Positions 62,182-64,000 of a stretch of DNA of 64,000 bases are shown here, piece by piece. Within the stretch, counting starts at the first letter, position 1, and each line of letters opens with the position of its first letter. Source of the stretch: Myxococcaceae bacterium JPH2 (GTDB lineage: Bacteria > Myxococcota > Myxococcia > Myxococcales > Myxococcaceae); NCBI GenBank assembly GCA_016458225.1, contig JAEMGR010000005.1, positions 186,001 to 250,000 on the forward strand, read 5' to 3'. Both the position numbers and the translations under genes were made by a program. The notes below the pieces were generated by a model, which was not told the origin of the DNA, ran no database searches, and worked only from the letters and a program-made list of their open reading frames with translations.

Positions 62182-63714
62182 GTGTCCCGCCAAGCGCCCG
62201 TCATCCTCAGCTTCCGGCGCACCTTCGCGCTGCTGCTCCTGCTGGTCGTCCTACCGTCCGCGGGCCTCTCCGGCTTCGGCGTGGTGGCCATCATCAACGA
62301 GCGCGCCGCCGTGGAGAAACGCCTGGAGGCCGCCTGGCGCGGCACCCTGGAGACGCTCTCCCAGGAGCTGCCGCTCGCCATGGACTCCGGACGCCTGGAG
62401 GAGCTGGGCGGCGGCATCTTGCGCTTCGCGCTCCCCAACGGAGAAGTCCTCTCCGACCCCGACAGCACCTTCCACGTGGTGGATGGCAAGGTGAGCACCC
62501 TGGACCCGCAGCTCGCCGAGTCCCTGGTCACCCTGGTGCCAGAGGTGGGCGCGCTGCCCACCCGTCCCACGGTCTTCTCGCTGTCGGCCGGAGGCCGGGC
62601 GGTGCTGCTGGCCGCCGAGCGCGATGGCAACGGGGCGCGCGGCGTGCGGCTGTCCGGGCGAGCCGTGGAGGAGCTGCTGTCGGACAAGGCGGACCGGCGG
62701 GTGAGCAACTCAGAGCCCGTGCGCTTCGCGCTGCTCCCGGTGCCACGCGACGGGGGCGAGGGCGGGTTGGTGAACCGGCTCATGTCCGAGGTGGCGCAGG
62801 CGCGGCAGAACGCGCTGGGGCCGCCGGTGCTCGCCGAGCGGGTGCTGCCCTCGCCGCTCCAGGACTTCCGCCTGGTGGTGCTGCCCACGGGCGAGGACCC
62901 GGTGGCGCGCGCCTCCACGCGCAACCGCGCGGTGTATGGCGTGCTCTTGGGCCTGTTCTATCTGACGCTCACCTTCGGCGTCGTCTACACGGCGCGGGTG
63001 CTGTACCGGGAGGCCCGGCTGTCGCGCATGAAGACGGACTTCGTGTCGCTGGTGAGCCACGAGCTGCGCACGCCGCTCACATCCATTCGGATGTTCATCG
63101 AGACGCTCGCCCTGGGACGCTTGAAGGACCCCACGCAGACGCAGGAAGTGTTGAACCTGCTCACGCAAGAGACCGAGCGCCTGTCCAATCTCATCGAGCG
63201 GGTGCTCGACTGGGCGCGCATCGAGAGCGGGCGCAAGGTGTACCAGCGCGAGCCTCGGCCAGTGTCCGAGGCGATGGACATGGCGCTGCAGGCATTTCGC
63301 GCGCAGCGGCTGGAGGGCGGCATGGACCTGCGCGTGGATGCGCCGGCGTCCCTGCCCCGCGTGGAGATGGACCGCGACGCGGTGGCGGGCGCGCTGCTCA
63401 ACCTGCTGCAGAATGCGTACAAGTACAGCGGTCCGACGGACCGGCGCATCCGGCTCACCGTGCACCAGAGCCGCAAGTGGGTGGAGCTGTCCGTGGAGGA
63501 CAATGGCGTGGGAATCGCTTCCAAGGAGCGCCGCCGCATCTTCGAGCGCTTCTACCGGGTGGATAACCTGCTGACGCGAAAGACCGAGGGCAGTGGCCTG
63601 GGCCTGGCCATCTCCAAGCGCATCGTCGAGGCACACGGCGGCCGCATCACCGTGCGCAGCGAGGTGGGCAAGGGCAGCCGCTTCACCATCCACCTGCCGG
63701 TGAGCAAGGCATGA
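62182..63714 (+). CDS. Membrane sensor histidine kinase
   Basis: A 510-residue HK: a first membrane helix near residues 14-35 ([21 protein letters not shown]), a periplasmic domain of about 210 residues, a second helix near 255-275, then the DHp domain with His293 in [10 protein letters not shown] and a HATPase with N-box [11 protein letters not shown]1 DNGVG, and [10 protein letters not shown]. There is no obvious HAMP sequence. The start is GTG at 62182 after GGGGAG. Its stop overlaps the ATG of the response-regulator gene by 4 bases, so they form one two-component system. Signal unknown. Confidence 0.94.
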   Translation: MSRQAPVILSFRRTFALLLLLVVLPSAGLSGFGVVAIINERAAVEKRLEAAWRGTLETLSQELPLAMDSGRLEELGGGILRFALPNGEVLSDPDSTFHVVDGKVSTLDPQLAESLVTLVPEVGALPTRPTVFSLSAGGRAVLLAAERDGNGARGVRLSGRAVEELLSDKADRRVSNSEPVRFALLPVPRDGGEGGLVNRLMSEVAQARQNALGPPVLAERVLPSPLQDFRLVVLPTGEDPVARASTRNRAVYGVLLGLFYLTLTFGVVYTARVLYREARLSRMKTDFVSLVSHELRTPLTSIRMFIETLALGRLKDPTQTQEVLNLLTQETERLSNLIERVLDWARIESGRKVYQREPRPVSEAMDMALQAFRAQRLEGGMDLRVDAPASLPRVEMDRDAVAGALLNLLQNAYKYSGPTDRRIRLTVHQSRKWVELSVEDNGVGIASKERRRIFERFYRVDNLLTRKTEGSGLGLAISKRIVEAHGGRITVRSEVGKGSRFTIHLPVSKA

Positions 63715-64000
63715 GCGAGGAGAAGACACAGCGCATCCTGGTGGTGGAGGACGACCTGTCCATCCTCACCGGCCTGTCCATGAACCTGCGCTTCGAGGGC
63801 TACGAGGTCCTCCAGGCGCAGGACGGGCGCACGGGCCTGGCTCGCGCGCTGGACGAGGCGCCGGACCTGATGGTGTTGGACCTGATGTTGCCGGAGCTCA
63901 ACGGCTACGAGGTCATCCGCGAGCTGCGCCAGCGAGGCAGGGACACGCCCGTGGTGGTGCTGTCCGCGCGGAGCATGGAGACGGACAAGATTCTCGGGCT
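63711..64000 (+). CDS. Response regulator, receiver domain (gene runs off the window)
   Basis: The first 96 residues of a response regulator: acidic pocket EDD at 13-15, phosphoacceptor Asp57 in MVLDLMLPE, and the switch Ser in VVLSARS. The output domain lies beyond 64000, so the class (probably OmpR-like) cannot be shown. The ATG at 63711 overlaps the kinase stop, which marks it as the cognate regulator. Confidence 0.92.
   Translation, partial: MSEEKTQRILVVEDDLSILTGLSMNLRFEGYEVLQAQDGRTGLARALDEAPDLMVLDLMLPELNGYEVIRELRQRGRDTPVVVLSARSMETDKILG

Overview
The window is very GC-rich chromosomal DNA with strong third-position G/C bias. Its gene content points to a myxobacterium of the Myxococcus/Corallococcus type (Myxococcota, Cystobacterineae). 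The main pointers are a minor-pilin/PilY1 operon, a stand-alone non-RD Ser/Thr kinase, many secreted lipoproteins, single-domain response regulators, and a 17-bp site matching the LexA-box consensus I recall for Myxococcus xanthus. I see no rRNA, tRNA, insertion sequence, prophage or CRISPR array. Genes are densely packed, several pairs overlap by 4 bases, and most convergent junctions carry GC-rich hairpins.

Layout. 1-4.0 kb: end of an unknown gene, a zinc-ribbon membrane protein, the RNA-binding factor Tex and a GNAT acetyltransferase. 4.1-8.5 kb: a Tat-exported PhoD phosphatase, recA with a distinctive control region, and an unknown four-helix membrane protein. 8.6-13 kb: Ser/Thr kinase, then glmU-glmS for UDP-GlcNAc and amino-sugar supply. 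13.4-18.2 kb: gamma-glutamyltransferase, a TatD-like hydrolase and an M3 metallopeptidase lipoprotein. 18.3-27.3 kb: small unknowns, an amidohydrolase, a response regulator, an ABC exporter pair, a VWA protein, a lipoprotein, pirin, a YceI-family gene with an in-frame amber codon next to its best start, and a GGQ release-factor-like rescue protein. 27.5-35.3 kb: a type IV pilus priming operon (pilus N-domain protein, four prepilin-like proteins, large PilY1). 35.4-40.5 kb: a small HD hydrolase resembling (p)ppGpp hydrolases, aconitase, a Cys-rich secreted protein and a phospholipase D/cardiolipin synthase. 40.6-44.2 kb: an operon of two WYL regulators closely resembling actinobacterial PafB and PafC, plus an FHA protein. 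44.5-49.5 kb: an unknown secreted protein, proB, hflX, a membrane winged-helix protein and gpsA. 49.5-58.6 kb: an outer-membrane-like protein, a proline-rich lipoprotein, then four uncharacterised secreted proteins, one with vitellogenin-like organisation and one with HAF repeats. 58.7-64 kb: an AlkZ-like DNA glycosylase, a diheme beta-propeller lipoprotein, and a sensor kinase with the start of its response regulator.

The most interesting signal is regulatory. Upstream of recA, 12 of 14 specified positions match the mycobacterial PafBC-dependent RecA-NDp promoter with exact spacing, and a perfect match to the myxobacterial LexA box lies just downstream. The same window encodes a PafB/PafC-like pair in the actinobacterial gene order. 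Together these suggest a PafBC-type, LexA-independent DNA-damage response in a myxobacterium. The second candidate for novelty is the four-gene secreted cluster at 51.9-58.6 kb.
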